Assembly: GCA_902168245.1 (NCBI GenBank)
Contig: CABHPA010000025.1
Span: 43,467-107,466, forward strand
DNA length: 64,000 nt
Reading direction: 5' to 3'
DNA from: Candidatus Melainabacteria bacterium
GTDB lineage: Bacteria > Cyanobacteriota > Vampirovibrionia > Vampirovibrionales > Vampirovibrionaceae
A program made the translations under genes and the position numbers. Below, piece by piece: positions 46,338-53,329 of the stretch (position 1 is the first letter of the stretch; the number at the start of each line of letters is the position of its first letter). The notes under the pieces were generated by a model. The model was not told where the DNA came from. It did no database searches and saw only the letters and a list, made by a program, of their open reading frames with translations.

Positions 46338-46610
46338 TTATACCTCTTTAGTTCTTTGCTTGTTATCGATTGTTTTAGGCGCTGATTTGAGCTTGTTTTC
46401 AAGGGATAGAATACGCTTGTTTAGATCTTCTATGGTTTGAAGTGCCTTCTCTGCATTCTCAATACGTTGCTCAAAGGTTTCTAACCCTCTAAAGAACGAG
46501 GAAAGCTTCTCTTTCACTTCCTCTGGTAGATCGTTATAGGTTAAACCCTGTGAAAATAGCTTATTGGTTTGTTCTATGAACTGGATTAGGTTGATGTGAA
46601 AGTCTTTCAT
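46338..46610 (-). CDS. Coiled-coil protein (90 aa)
   Basis: The C-terminal half is a clear heptad coiled coil (FEQRIENAEKALQTIEDLNK). Its start overlaps the stop of the co-chaperonin gene by one base, indicating translational coupling. No family recognised. Confidence 0.6.
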   Translation of the reverse strand: MKDFHINLIQFIEQTNKLFSQGLTYNDLPEEVKEKLSSFFRGLETFEQRIENAEKALQTIEDLNKRILSLENKLKSAPKTIDNKQRTKEV

Positions 46611-46918
46611 TAGTAAATCTCCTTGACCTCACTTGGAAGGAAAGCAAAACAATGTCCTTCAAGCATGAGGATGTAATCTTGTCCGTTAATCTTCATGGCA
46701 GTCATAGAATCAAAGACATTACCAGTGAAAAAGACTCTATCTCCTACCTTACACTTGGTTACGGTGTCTGAAACCTTTTGAACTACACCTGAATAGGTAA
46801 TCTTTTGTTCTTTCTGTTTGTTCTTTTGGAGGATTAATGGACTTGGAGGTGGTGTATCCTCAAGAATAATGATTCGATCACCATTTAATACGAATTTATC
46901 TAGGCTAAAGTTATACAT
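46610..46918 (-). CDS. GroES-like co-chaperonin
   Basis: The 102-residue protein follows the Cpn10 plan: LNGDRIIILEDTPP at the N-terminus, a variable mobile-loop region (residues about 23-40), YSGVVQKVSDTVTKCKVGDR in the middle, then VFFTG, INGQDYILMLEGHCFAFLP at the end. T4 gp31 and other phage co-chaperonins replace host GroES to fold large capsid proteins in GroEL. The start is ATG 46918, after a GAAGGGG Shine-Dalgarno, with eight bases overlapping the upstream gene. No GroEL gene is in the window. Confidence 0.82.
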   Translation of the reverse strand: MYNFSLDKFVLNGDRIIILEDTPPPSPLILQKNKQKEQKITYSGVVQKVSDTVTKCKVGDRVFFTGNVFDSMTAMKINGQDYILMLEGHCFAFLPSEVKEIY

Positions 46919-47204
46919 TTTTCTTTTTCCCCTTCTTGACTGGTTCTGGTTGTTGATAAAGTGCTTTAACTTCGATGAATAACTTGGCATGAAGCTCAAT
47001 GATGTTCCTGAGCTTGGTTCTATCTACATCCTTGGTTAGCCATTCAGGCAAATGATATAGAACTAAATCGATGAGAGATTCTTTGGATTTAAAATCAAAT
47101 ACTTGTTGATCGATAATCCAGAGAAGGGATGTTATTTCTTGGCTTAAATCAGGTGGTACTGGTTGTGGATGTTCATCCTGCTTCTTCTTGAACAGTGGAA
47201 ACAC
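46911..47204 (-). CDS. Hypothetical protein (97 aa)
   Basis: Starts at GTG 47204 after GAGGA. It is a helical soluble protein with a Lys-rich C-terminus (KKGKKKNV). It lies directly before the co-chaperonin gene in the operon. No family recognised. Confidence 0.55.
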   Translation of the reverse strand: MFPLFKKKQDEHPQPVPPDLSQEITSLLWIIDQQVFDFKSKESLIDLVLYHLPEWLTKDVDRTKLRNIIELHAKLFIEVKALYQQPEPVKKGKKKNV

Positions 47205-47221
47205 ACTTTATCCTCGCTTGG

Positions 47222-47238
47222 TATATATGAAATAGGAT
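47222..47238 (-). promoter_or_regulatory. CCTATTT-type junction motif
   Basis: On the minus strand this reads ATCCTATTTCATATATA and lies 17 bases before GTG 47204. Confidence 0.55.
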
Positions 47239-47262
47239 TAATTGGATTGAAGAAGAAGAAAA

Positions 47263-47289
47263 GCCTGTGCATACGCGCAATGCACAGGC
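47263..47289 (-). terminator. Minus-strand hairpin/terminator
   Basis: GCCTGTGCAT and ATGCACAGGC form a 10-bp stem; on the minus strand it is followed by TTTTCTTC. It ends the 47309 gene. Confidence 0.7.
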
Positions 47290-47308
47290 AAGAACTGGAG
47301 GTGATTAT

Positions 47309-47686
47309 TTATTGCTCGGCATCAATATCACATATGTTTTTCCAAAGCATAGACTCATTGCAGGTCAATAAATAATATTTTCGATAATCCATATAGAAGC
47401 CATCATGCTTATCATTGTTTTGTTTCACCATAAAGACTATTTCTACTACTTCACCATTTTGATTGGTTATTTCTCTATAGTGATGAGTTGGATACTGATA
47501 CCTGATATTTTTATTGAAATAAACCTTCAAAATATCAGGAGAAAATTCGGATTTGATCAGCTCTCCAAGATGAGGTAAAGGCTCATTAGGATTTAAGACG
47601 GTAAAATCTCTATCCTCATCCCCACTATCATCAAAGTGCGTAACGTTATTGTTAACAAAAAGTTCATAGATGAATTTATTATCCAT
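47309..47686 (-). CDS. Hypothetical protein (125 aa)
   Basis: Start ATG 47686 has GAGGT seven bases upstream; the frame is open further to 47740 but that part overlaps a hairpin. The protein is acidic and aromatic (DDSGDEDRDFTVLNP, then YPTHHYREITNQNG). It is flanked by hairpins on both sides, so it is a single-gene module in the early region. No family recognised. Confidence 0.6.
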   Translation of the reverse strand: MDNKFIYELFVNNNVTHFDDSGDEDRDFTVLNPNEPLPHLGELIKSEFSPDILKVYFNKNIRYQYPTHHYREITNQNGEVVEIVFMVKQNNDKHDGFYMDYRKYYLLTCNESMLWKNICDIDAEQ

Positions 47687-47706
47687 TGTTTTACCTCGTT
47701 TATATG

Positions 47707-47723
47707 CGAGTTTAAATAGGCAC
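47707..47723 (-). promoter_or_regulatory. CCTATTT-type junction motif adjoining a hairpin
   Basis: On the minus strand GTGCCTATTTAAACTCG begins in the 3' arm of the hairpin at 47720-47752 and ends 21 bases before ATG 47686. Confidence 0.5.
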
Positions 47724-47752
47724 CTTGCATACACTCGCAATATGCAAGGTGC
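47720..47752 (-). terminator. Hairpin between early genes
   Basis: GCACCTTGCATA (47720-47731) and TATGCAAGGTGC (47741-47752) form a 12-bp stem. It shares a TGCATAC-CGCAA-TGCA core with the hairpin at 47263. There is only a weak T-tract, so it could be an RNA processing site. Confidence 0.65.
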
Positions 47753-47773
47753 TAAACTTCTTTAACTGAATCC

Positions 47774-48265
47774 CTAATTAACTACGTTGGCCCATTCGCA
47801 TTTCCTGAATGTTTCAACCCAACCGTTATTAAGCTTTTCTTGTTCAGGATCGAAGGTTTTAATCTGACCAACTCTGACATCGTAATCCGTATGAACTGCG
47901 GTTCCGGTTCTAGTGATTTGAATTGGCCTATCAATCCATTCCTCAGGGTTGGAGAATTTATCCTTCAAAATTTTAAAGAGCTTATCGGTTATAGGAATGA
48001 GGCTAGGTTGGTTATTATTCAAGACCAGCATTCTAATAATCACTTTTTGCTCGTTCCCAGCTTGGCAATGAGGACAGTCATCAATGATGCAGTCTACACG
48101 ACCTTTACCTCTGCCCAGACCGTGATAGGTGTAGGCAATAGGTGCCTCTAAAACTACGGTGGATAGAGGGGTATCTTCAGTTAGCACCAGTTCTGCAAAG
48201 CCATTACGCTTTTTCTTCAGGGCTTTGGATGCTGGATTGTATTCGTTAAAAGGGAATATAGCCAT
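47774..48265 (-). CDS. Putative single-stranded DNA-binding protein
   Basis: The 163-residue protein has an N-terminal basic segment (SKALKKKRNGFAELVL), a cysteine pair flanked by His (DCPHCQAG) and strands such as IIRMLVLNNNQP and WIDRPIQITRTGTA. The combination of a central Cys/His site and beta-barrel-like strands resembles phage ssDNA-binding proteins of the gp32 type, but this is tentative. ATG 48265 is six bases after AAGGAG. It is the first gene of the early operon. Confidence 0.5.
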   Translation of the reverse strand: MAIFPFNEYNPASKALKKKRNGFAELVLTEDTPLSTVVLEAPIAYTYHGLGRGKGRVDCIIDDCPHCQAGNEQKVIIRMLVLNNNQPSLIPITDKLFKILKDKFSNPEEWIDRPIQITRTGTAVHTDYDVRVGQIKTFDPEQEKLNNGWVETFRKCEWANVVN

Positions 48266-48295
48266 ATGTGTCTCCTTATGTTTTGGCACGTGAAG

Positions 48296-48321
48296 ATATA
48301 AGCCCTCGAAAGGGCTTATAT
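48296..48321 (-). promoter_or_regulatory. Hairpin in the leader of the early operon
   Basis: ATATAAGCCCT and AGGGCTTATAT form a perfect 11-bp stem with a four-base loop (TTCG on the minus strand). It sits 31 bases before the start of the 48265 gene and may stabilise the mRNA or terminate it. Confidence 0.55.
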
Positions 48322-48337
48322 GGGCAGCAAAATGGCG

Positions 48338-48353
48338 GGGTTATTTATAACCC
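48338..48353. promoter_or_regulatory. Perfect palindrome between divergent transcripts, possible operator
   Basis: GGGTTATTTATAACCC has two 7-bp arms around TT. It lies upstream of the minus-strand early operon and of the divergent 48543 gene, where a regulator could control both. Confidence 0.5.
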
Positions 48354-48542
48354 ACTACCTCTTCCTGACTACGTATCTCCTTCTCTTATGATAACATATA
48401 AAAAATATATAACAAGATGTCACCTGTTCTGTAATTCAGAAATGGTGGGAATCTTCATGGATAGATTGTTTAGAGGATCTGGATTTTGGATATTCAGATG
48501 TAAGATCAGGTGAGGATGTTACTGAATATGTAGGATGGCACA

Positions 48543-49265
48543 ATGTCTTTAGAAGAAATTTTAATCGAAGCAAAAAAACATTATCTAAAGGTTCATAACT
48601 CTTACATTAAAGAATGTGCAGAAAAAGGAATAAAGCCGAAGGAAGAATATTCATTTATTTCAATTTATAGAGAAGTAAAAACAGATACTAAATACCTATC
48701 AGCTTTAAATCAGAAATGTAATTATGATGCATTTGAAAAATACCTAGAAAATATAATACATAGTAATTCATTAAAACTAACCTTTAAACAAATTGCTGAA
48801 ATATGCGGATGCTCAAAATTAACAAACGCTGCATATAAACATCCTGCTTGGTGGGCAAATCATCATTCACAAACATTGCCTAAGAGATGGTTGCGACAAG
48901 GCTGGATCAAAACAGGTTTAGATTTATCCGAAAAATATGTCATTTTGGAACGCAAAAAAGCAATCCCAACAGAAAAAAGACAACAAGAATTTAACGAAAA
49001 AATGTATAGAATACCTACTAGAGTTAATGCTCTATTAGGATATTTCCCAAATGATTATACGGAAGTCCTCAATGTTTATCAATCACAAGTAGGTGCTGCT
49101 AGAGCATTACTTAACAGACCAATTACAGACACATTTAAAAATCTAAAGCAGAAAGGTGCAACAGGAATTCTTTGCTCAGTAGAATGGCTGATAGTAGAGT
49201 ATGCTGAATTCTTTGATGAACAGATAATTAATACTGCACTTCAAAGAATACACTATAAGGTTTAA
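48543..49265 (+). CDS. DUF7662-domain-containing protein
   Basis: Residues of about 62-138 match the pattern of the DUF7662 domain: a start YDAFEKYLENI, LTFKQIAEICG, HPAWWANHHSQ, then a basic WLRQGW and a closing strand. The domain is of unknown function, found alone or fused in many bacteria. The N- and C-terminal parts are helical. It is divergent from the early operon and isolated by opposing genes, consistent with a regulatory or cargo role. Confidence 0.65.
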   Translation: MSLEEILIEAKKHYLKVHNSYIKECAEKGIKPKEEYSFISIYREVKTDTKYLSALNQKCNYDAFEKYLENIIHSNSLKLTFKQIAEICGCSKLTNAAYKHPAWWANHHSQTLPKRWLRQGWIKTGLDLSEKYVILERKKAIPTEKRQQEFNEKMYRIPTRVNALLGYFPNDYTEVLNVYQSQVGAARALLNRPITDTFKNLKQKGATGILCSVEWLIVEYAEFFDEQIINTALQRIHYKV

Positions 49266-49272
49266 ACTTACT

Positions 49273-49677
49273 CTAAACCCTTTCCTCTAAATCACAAACC
49301 ATATCCATCAAGCTGCGAATCTGCTCTTTTAAGGCTTTTACAGAGCTTTTGATATCTGTATCATCTTTTGGCTCTATAATCTCTTCTTTCTTGGGAAACC
49401 AAACACTTTTTAAGCCTTCCACTTGCCTATACAACAAAACAAACTTCCCTAACTGGTCTACATAGAACTTGGGCCATTGTTGTACCACTAGCACCATAAT
49501 ATCCTCATCAGTAAAAGTGGAATAAGGATTCTGTAGCATCAACTTACAAGCCATTCTCAACCATATCTCTGCTGATTCTTTGGAAACGTTGGGGATTGGG
49601 GTAAGGTCGGAGAGGGTAAGGTTTCTCGGTGGTGATGGTGGGAATATGTCATTGTCGTTAGTGTAAAGCTGGATCAT
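49273..49677 (-). CDS. Hypothetical protein with C-terminal coiled coil
   Basis: A 134-residue protein with a helical middle (ESAEIWLRMACKLMLQ) and a C-terminal coiled coil (SSVKALKEQIRSLMDMV). It overlaps the upstream gene by four bases (ATGA). Convergent with the DUF7662 gene. No family recognised. Confidence 0.6.
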   Translation of the reverse strand: MIQLYTNDNDIFPPSPPRNLTLSDLTPIPNVSKESAEIWLRMACKLMLQNPYSTFTDEDIMVLVVQQWPKFYVDQLGKFVLLYRQVEGLKSVWFPKKEEIIEPKDDTDIKSSVKALKEQIRSLMDMVCDLEERV

Positions 49678-50009
49678 TGTTTGTACCTGATGTTGTTGTT
49701 AAAAAGGTTTCTGATGGAGGGTTTAGTTTGTTTTTGTTTAAAATCGGACCATTCATGCTTGGTTGCTTTTATATCATCCATTAGTGCTTCATATTTTGCT
49801 GCCACACCAGAATAACAGATCTTATGTAAGTCATTTTCTCTTTGCTCAAGATAGATACCTTCAGCACATTTATCCATTCCTAATAATAAACTCCCAATAT
49901 AGCACCCTATACAGATTTTTCTATGGGTAATGGATACCAATTCTGCTTTTTTAAGTAGTTTTAGACAATAGTCACGGTATTCGAGTTGTGGTTTAAGGTT
50001 ACAACGCAT
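49674..50009 (-). CDS. Hypothetical protein with cysteine-rich centre
   Basis: The 111-residue protein has KICIGCYIGSLLLG and further cysteines (CNLK, YCLKLL, KICYSG), possibly metal-binding. Overlaps both neighbours by one to four bases, so it is part of a tightly packed operon. No family recognised. Confidence 0.6.
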   Translation of the reverse strand: MRCNLKPQLEYRDYCLKLLKKAELVSITHRKICIGCYIGSLLLGMDKCAEGIYLEQRENDLHKICYSGVAAKYEALMDDIKATKHEWSDFKQKQTKPSIRNLFNNNIRYKQ

Positions 50010-50230
50010 TACTTAATTCCCGTCAAAAGTTCCTGTAATTGGTTCTCTATATCACATGGTGTTAAACCTTTTCCTTTGCTAATTTCTGCTGTTATCTGAA
50101 ATTCATGATTAAACCCAAGCTTTGTTACATATCGAACATCTACTTTAAAGCCATCTAATATCTGTAAAGTTTTATCTAATTCATCTTGAAGGCAATGAAG
50201 AGTTACAGTTGTTCTAGTTATCCACGGCAT
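50009..50230 (-). CDS. Hypothetical protein (73 aa)
   Basis: ATG 50230 has GAGGG nine bases upstream. The small protein alternates strands and helices (TTVTLHCLQDELDKTLQIL, then EFQITAEISKG) like a ferredoxin-like alpha/beta fold. In the same operon as its neighbours. No family recognised. Confidence 0.55.
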   Translation of the reverse strand: MPWITRTTVTLHCLQDELDKTLQILDGFKVDVRYVTKLGFNHEFQITAEISKGKGLTPCDIENQLQELLTGIK

Positions 50231-50534
50231 TATGTTTACCCTCACTGTCTTCCAATGTTTTTTTAAGTCTTTCCATTTCTTGTTTAAACATTTGTGAATC
50301 TTTTTCGATTTCTTGGTTAGCCCAGAATCTATGCCTTGCTTTAAGTATTGGTTCAGGTATACCTAAACACTCATTACAATAAGGCTTTGTTCTTGGACCT
50401 ATCACTTTTTGACAAAAAGATAAATCTTCTTTTAATCCTTCACAACGCATGTATTGTGGTTCTTCCTCACTAAAACCTAACATCAATAAGAAGGTTATTG
50501 CCAAAGCTATAAACCAAAGTAGAAATGTACCCAC
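50214..50534 (-). CDS. Membrane-anchored protein with four-cysteine motif
   Basis: Starts at GTG 50534 after GAGG. One N-terminal span (FLLWFIALAITFLLMLG) is followed by cysteines (MRCEG, SFCQKV, YCNECLG) that could bind zinc, then a charged coiled coil. A CCTATTT-type motif lies upstream. First gene of a four-gene operon. No family recognised. Confidence 0.6.
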   Translation of the reverse strand: MGTFLLWFIALAITFLLMLGFSEEEPQYMRCEGLKEDLSFCQKVIGPRTKPYCNECLGIPEPILKARHRFWANQEIEKDSQMFKQEMERLKKTLEDSEGKHNAVDN

Positions 50535-50556
50535 TTATAAAACCTCAAACGCTGTA

Positions 50557-50573
50557 TATCTAATAAATAGGAT
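50557..50573 (-). promoter_or_regulatory. CCTATTT-type junction motif
   Basis: On the minus strand ATCCTATTTATTAGATA, 22 bases before GTG 50534. Confidence 0.55.
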
Positions 50574-50652
50574 TAAATAAAGAAAATCCCTCCATCCAGA
50601 AGGACAAGAGGGAAATAATAAGAGATCATTTCAGATGAATAATTATCACAGC

Positions 50653-50681
50653 AAAAAAAGACTGAGAGGTTAGTCTCAGTC
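50653..50681 (-). terminator. Minus-strand terminator
   Basis: GACTGAGA (50660-50667) and TCTCAGTC (50674-50681) form an 8-bp stem; on the minus strand seven T follow. It ends the 50719 gene. Confidence 0.85.
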
Positions 50682-50718
50682 GTATACATCTTACTTAAGG
50701 TTATTTTGTCTCTGATAT

Positions 50719-50922
50719 TTAAATAGGGTTTTCTTCCTGAATCTGTAGGATTAGGTCATATAGCTTTTCATTCTCATGTTCTAAATCTTTGATTCTGCTG
50801 ATGTGAATATCTAATCTTTGTTCTAACTCTTGGATTTTATCCTCTAATCTTTGGATGGAGGATGTAGGTTTATCTATTTCTAGGTACTGATTAAGCTTTT
50901 GATTGAATTCTGTATCGTTCAT
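50719..50922 (-). CDS. Leucine-zipper-like small protein (67 aa)
   Basis: Almost the whole protein is a heptad coiled coil (IQRLEDKIQELEQRLDIHIS, then IKDLEHENEKLYDLILQI). ATG 50922 is preferred; the alternative start at 50934 adds four residues. It is divergent from the candidate replication gene and shares a motif region with it. A small regulator or replication partner is possible. Confidence 0.55.
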   Translation of the reverse strand: MNDTEFNQKLNQYLEIDKPTSSIQRLEDKIQELEQRLDIHISRIKDLEHENEKLYDLILQIQEENPI

Positions 50923-50957
50923 TGATATAACCAAGATTATAGATAATTATATTGGGT

Positions 50958-50982
50958 CTTTGAGAAATAGCCTATTATTTAG
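50958..50982. promoter_or_regulatory. Divergent pair of CCTATTT motifs
   Basis: The minus strand reads AGGCTATTTCTCAAAG and the plus strand GCCTATTATTTAG, overlapping at AATAGCCTATT. They serve the divergent genes at 50922 (minus) and 50986 (plus). Confidence 0.55.
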
Positions 50983-50985
50983 TAT

Positions 50986-51837
50986 ATGTCTTACTTAAAC
51001 AAAAAATCGTATACGTTGCATTCATGGAATGAGACTGAAAAAGAGTCTCACTTTAGTCCGTTGCAAAGGTTTGGAAGCAAGTATAAACCTGATACTCTGA
51101 ATTATCAGAAGCATCAGTTGTTGATTGAGGGCTTTAAGGTGAAGATCTTGGGTTTTCTACGGGAGGATATTGAGACTGGGAAACAGGATTTGTTGAAGGT
51201 GATTAAGGTTCCAAGCTTATTGTATAGGAAGGGTTCTAGGTTTAAGTGTCTATCACAAGATGGATATGGTAAGAATGTGTTGGAGTTGAATCGTGTGTTT
51301 CAGGGTGTTGTGGAAGCTTTAAGGTATGATGTTATGTTGGATCAAGTTGTAAGTGAGTCTCATTCCATGTGCGTTACAAATAGACTTTTTGAGACTCAAG
51401 CGTTCCAAGGGAATCAAACAGTACTTGTACATCATAAAGATATATATATATTATTATCTACATTATATTGTGCGTTACAAAAACAGGAAAAAAAGCTTCT
51501 AAAAGCACTAGAATCAAAGGTTTCCAAGTCCGTTACAAGTTCTAAAAAAAGTGAGACTCAAAAACAGAACAAAACCCTACAAAAAGTCTCAGATTATGTC
51601 CGTTCCATTCATGGACGTTCCAAAGTCTTTTCTGACCCTAATCAGCTCTACAAGATCAACATCATCCCAAAATCCTCATATTTCCGCTATAAAGATCAGA
51701 TTCGAGTCATTATCAACAATGAGCGAAAGATTCGTCTAGATAAGCAAAAATCATATAAAAATGACTATATCCAGAAACAAGATAATCAGAAGGATGATTG
51801 GGGATTGGAAAGGTTTGGTAATAAGCCTATATGTTAG
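50986..51837 (+). CDS. Candidate replication initiator with iterons inside its gene
   Basis: The 283-residue protein is basic, with Lys/Arg/Ser-rich C-terminal half, and no domain I can name. Its DNA contains about eight copies of a [GCA]CGTT[ACG]CAA-type sequence and seven GAGACTC/GAGTCTC-type sites in different reading frames, and a 33-base AT tract. This layout resembles lambda O, whose gene contains the origin iterons. An initiator role is inferred from this layout, not from protein similarity. Confidence 0.5.
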   Translation: MSYLNKKSYTLHSWNETEKESHFSPLQRFGSKYKPDTLNYQKHQLLIEGFKVKILGFLREDIETGKQDLLKVIKVPSLLYRKGSRFKCLSQDGYGKNVLELNRVFQGVVEALRYDVMLDQVVSESHSMCVTNRLFETQAFQGNQTVLVHHKDIYILLSTLYCALQKQEKKLLKALESKVSKSVTSSKKSETQKQNKTLQKVSDYVRSIHGRSKVFSDPNQLYKINIIPKSSYFRYKDQIRVIINNERKIRLDKQKSYKNDYIQKQDNQKDDWGLERFGNKPIC

Positions 51838-51868
51838 ACAAGAATGTGGTGCGTTACAAATGAGACTT
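51013..51868. repeat. Iteron cluster with AT-rich tract, probable phage origin
   Basis: CGTTNCAA-type copies: ACGTTGCATTC 51013, CCGTTGCAAAG 51058, GCGTTACAAA 51371, GCGTTCCAAG 51400, GCGTTACAAA 51472, CCGTTACAAG 51530, CCGTTCCATTC 51600, ACGTTCCAAAG 51615, GCGTTACAAA 51851. GAGACT/AGTCTC sites: 51031, 51044, 51355, 51391, 51553, 51585, 51862. Between 51436 and 51468 is an almost pure AT stretch. The copies fall in different codon frames (VTN, ALQ, VTS, PLQ, AFQ), so selection acts on DNA. Confidence 0.65.
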
Positions 51869-52030
51869 GGATTAAAAACGATGATGAAGGAAGAGGATGT
51901 ACAGAAACAGAGATTAAGACGTAGACGTAGAGGTTACAGATTGTTGAGTTTGGATCTGATGAAAAGCTTGGGATTGCCAGAAGGTTGGGTTATGAAAGAT
52001 GAGTCAAAGGTGATACCCGATGAGCAGTAA
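51860..52030 (+). CDS. Small arginine-rich protein (56 aa)
   Basis: ATG 51860 overlaps an iteron copy. The product has KQRLRRRRRGYRLLSLDLMK, an arginine-rich motif like those of small nucleic-acid-binding phage proteins (antiterminators, excisionases). A longer frame from 51761 overlaps the previous gene. No family recognised. Confidence 0.5.
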   Translation: MRLGLKTMMKEEDVQKQRLRRRRRGYRLLSLDLMKSLGLPEGWVMKDESKVIPDEQ

Positions 52031-52235
52031 TCACTTTAGTATTCCAGAGTTCACAGTCTACCCTCTTTCCCAAGAGGCAATAAAGCTGCTTGGTGTGTTA
52101 CAAGCTCGGAAAAGCCTTGAGATGTCGTTTGATGAGTATCAGAAATCCAAGAAAGATATCATACAGCTTATAATGGCTCAAAAGGTTATGAGAGAGATAT
52201 CAGAAAATGGTGTGAAAATCAGTGTTTTAGAGTGA
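52020..52235 (+). CDS. Small hypothetical protein (71 aa)
   Basis: ATG 52020 overlaps the previous frame by eleven bases. The product is helical (SFDEYQKSKKDIIQLIMAQK). It is the last gene of the plus-strand early unit. No family recognised. Confidence 0.55.
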   Translation: MSSNHFSIPEFTVYPLSQEAIKLLGVLQARKSLEMSFDEYQKSKKDIIQLIMAQKVMREISENGVKISVLE

Positions 52236-52278
52236 AGTTGGGTGAGTTTTGGGTTAGGTGTAAGGGTGCTTAGTTGGG

Positions 52279-53214
52279 TTAGATTTTTTTTGATTTTGTT
52301 TCTTCCTGCTTTTGATTAGAGATCTTATCGTTCAAAACCTCTGAACTGTAGGCCAGAAGTAGAGAGGATGCCATATCAGCTCTTGTTTTGTCTTTTAACT
52401 CAACAGAGCTTTCACCTATACCGTCTAAAATATGTACTGACATACCTACAATATTGATGCGTTCCAAGATTCTTACATGAGATTCAGCTTGAACCATTGC
52501 AGAACGGTAGATAAAAAGGAATGTTGCAGATATTAATTCGACTAAAATACCACTCCCAGTAGTGATAAAGGATAGATTGCTATGAGCTGGGTGATTAAAA
52601 CCAATCCATATACCAGCAGCTATGATAATGAAGCCAATAAGAGAGATTCCGGCAGTTAGGTAGTAAATATCTTTGATTTGCTGAAGATTTCTATCTAAAT
52701 AATGTTCTAAATTCTTACGTGCTAATTCCCATGCTGGTTGAGCTTTATCCGGTGTTTCAGAAACTTTTGTTTCTAGTTTTTCAACTTCAACATTATATTC
52801 CTGTGTCTCTTTATCCTTTCTTTTAGCTAGAAACCTTAAAAACATTAGGCCATTTAATACGACTGAAGTAAAAAGTGAAATAGATAATGAATGAGTTATA
52901 TATTCTTGAGTATTAGCACCATTTAATGTTTCATTAAAAGCTTTTGAAATAGCAGTATTATAGCCTTGTGGAAGGTCGTTATAAAATATTGCATTAAAAT
53001 TCAAACCAGCAAGTAATATGACGTTTAAAGAGCTTACAAATACATATGTATAAAGAAAAAATAAAATTGTTTGAAAACGAGAAGATCGAAAAGCATTTTC
53101 TCCATATAAGTCCAAAAAATTCCTTACTGAAAAGATACTATTCTTTTCTCCGTATAAATCCAGTAGCTTCTTTCTAAAGGATTGCTCCTGCTTTTCAACC
53201 TGTTTATCATTCAT
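52279..53214 (-). CDS. Membrane protein resembling TRADD-N-associated 2TM domain; candidate exclusion/defence protein
   Basis: The 311-residue protein has two N-terminal spans (near residues 45-68 and 100-122), a charged linker, and a C-terminal unit: ARKNLEHYLDRNLQQIKDIY, a span, a short loop, GSGILVELISATFLFIYRSA, then a helical tail. That C-terminal unit follows the plan of the cyanobacterial TRADD-N-associated 2TM domain known from bacterial conflict proteins. ATG 53214 has AAGGA seven bases upstream. It is next to the integrase, so probably expressed in lysogens. Exclusion of other phages is an inference. Confidence 0.6.
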   Translation of the reverse strand: MNDKQVEKQEQSFRKKLLDLYGEKNSIFSVRNFLDLYGENAFRSSRFQTILFFLYTYVFVSSLNVILLAGLNFNAIFYNDLPQGYNTAISKAFNETLNGANTQEYITHSLSISLFTSVVLNGLMFLRFLAKRKDKETQEYNVEVEKLETKVSETPDKAQPAWELARKNLEHYLDRNLQQIKDIYYLTAGISLIGFIIIAAGIWIGFNHPAHSNLSFITTGSGILVELISATFLFIYRSAMVQAESHVRILERINIVGMSVHILDGIGESSVELKDKTRADMASSLLLAYSSEVLNDKISNQKQEETKSKKI

Positions 53215-53261
53215 GTTCTTTCCTTTTAGGAGTTGGTTTAATTCTACTATTACACACAAAA

Positions 53262-53287
53262 AAGAGTCCAGCTAATGCCAGACTCTT
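53262..53287 (-). terminator. Terminator of the integrase gene
   Basis: AAGAGTC (53262-53268) and GACTCTT (53281-53287) form a stem; on the minus strand six T follow. Confidence 0.75.
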
Positions 53288-53329
53288 CTTTTCATTGGTT
53301 TCCCAACAAACATGCCTACATATTATAAC

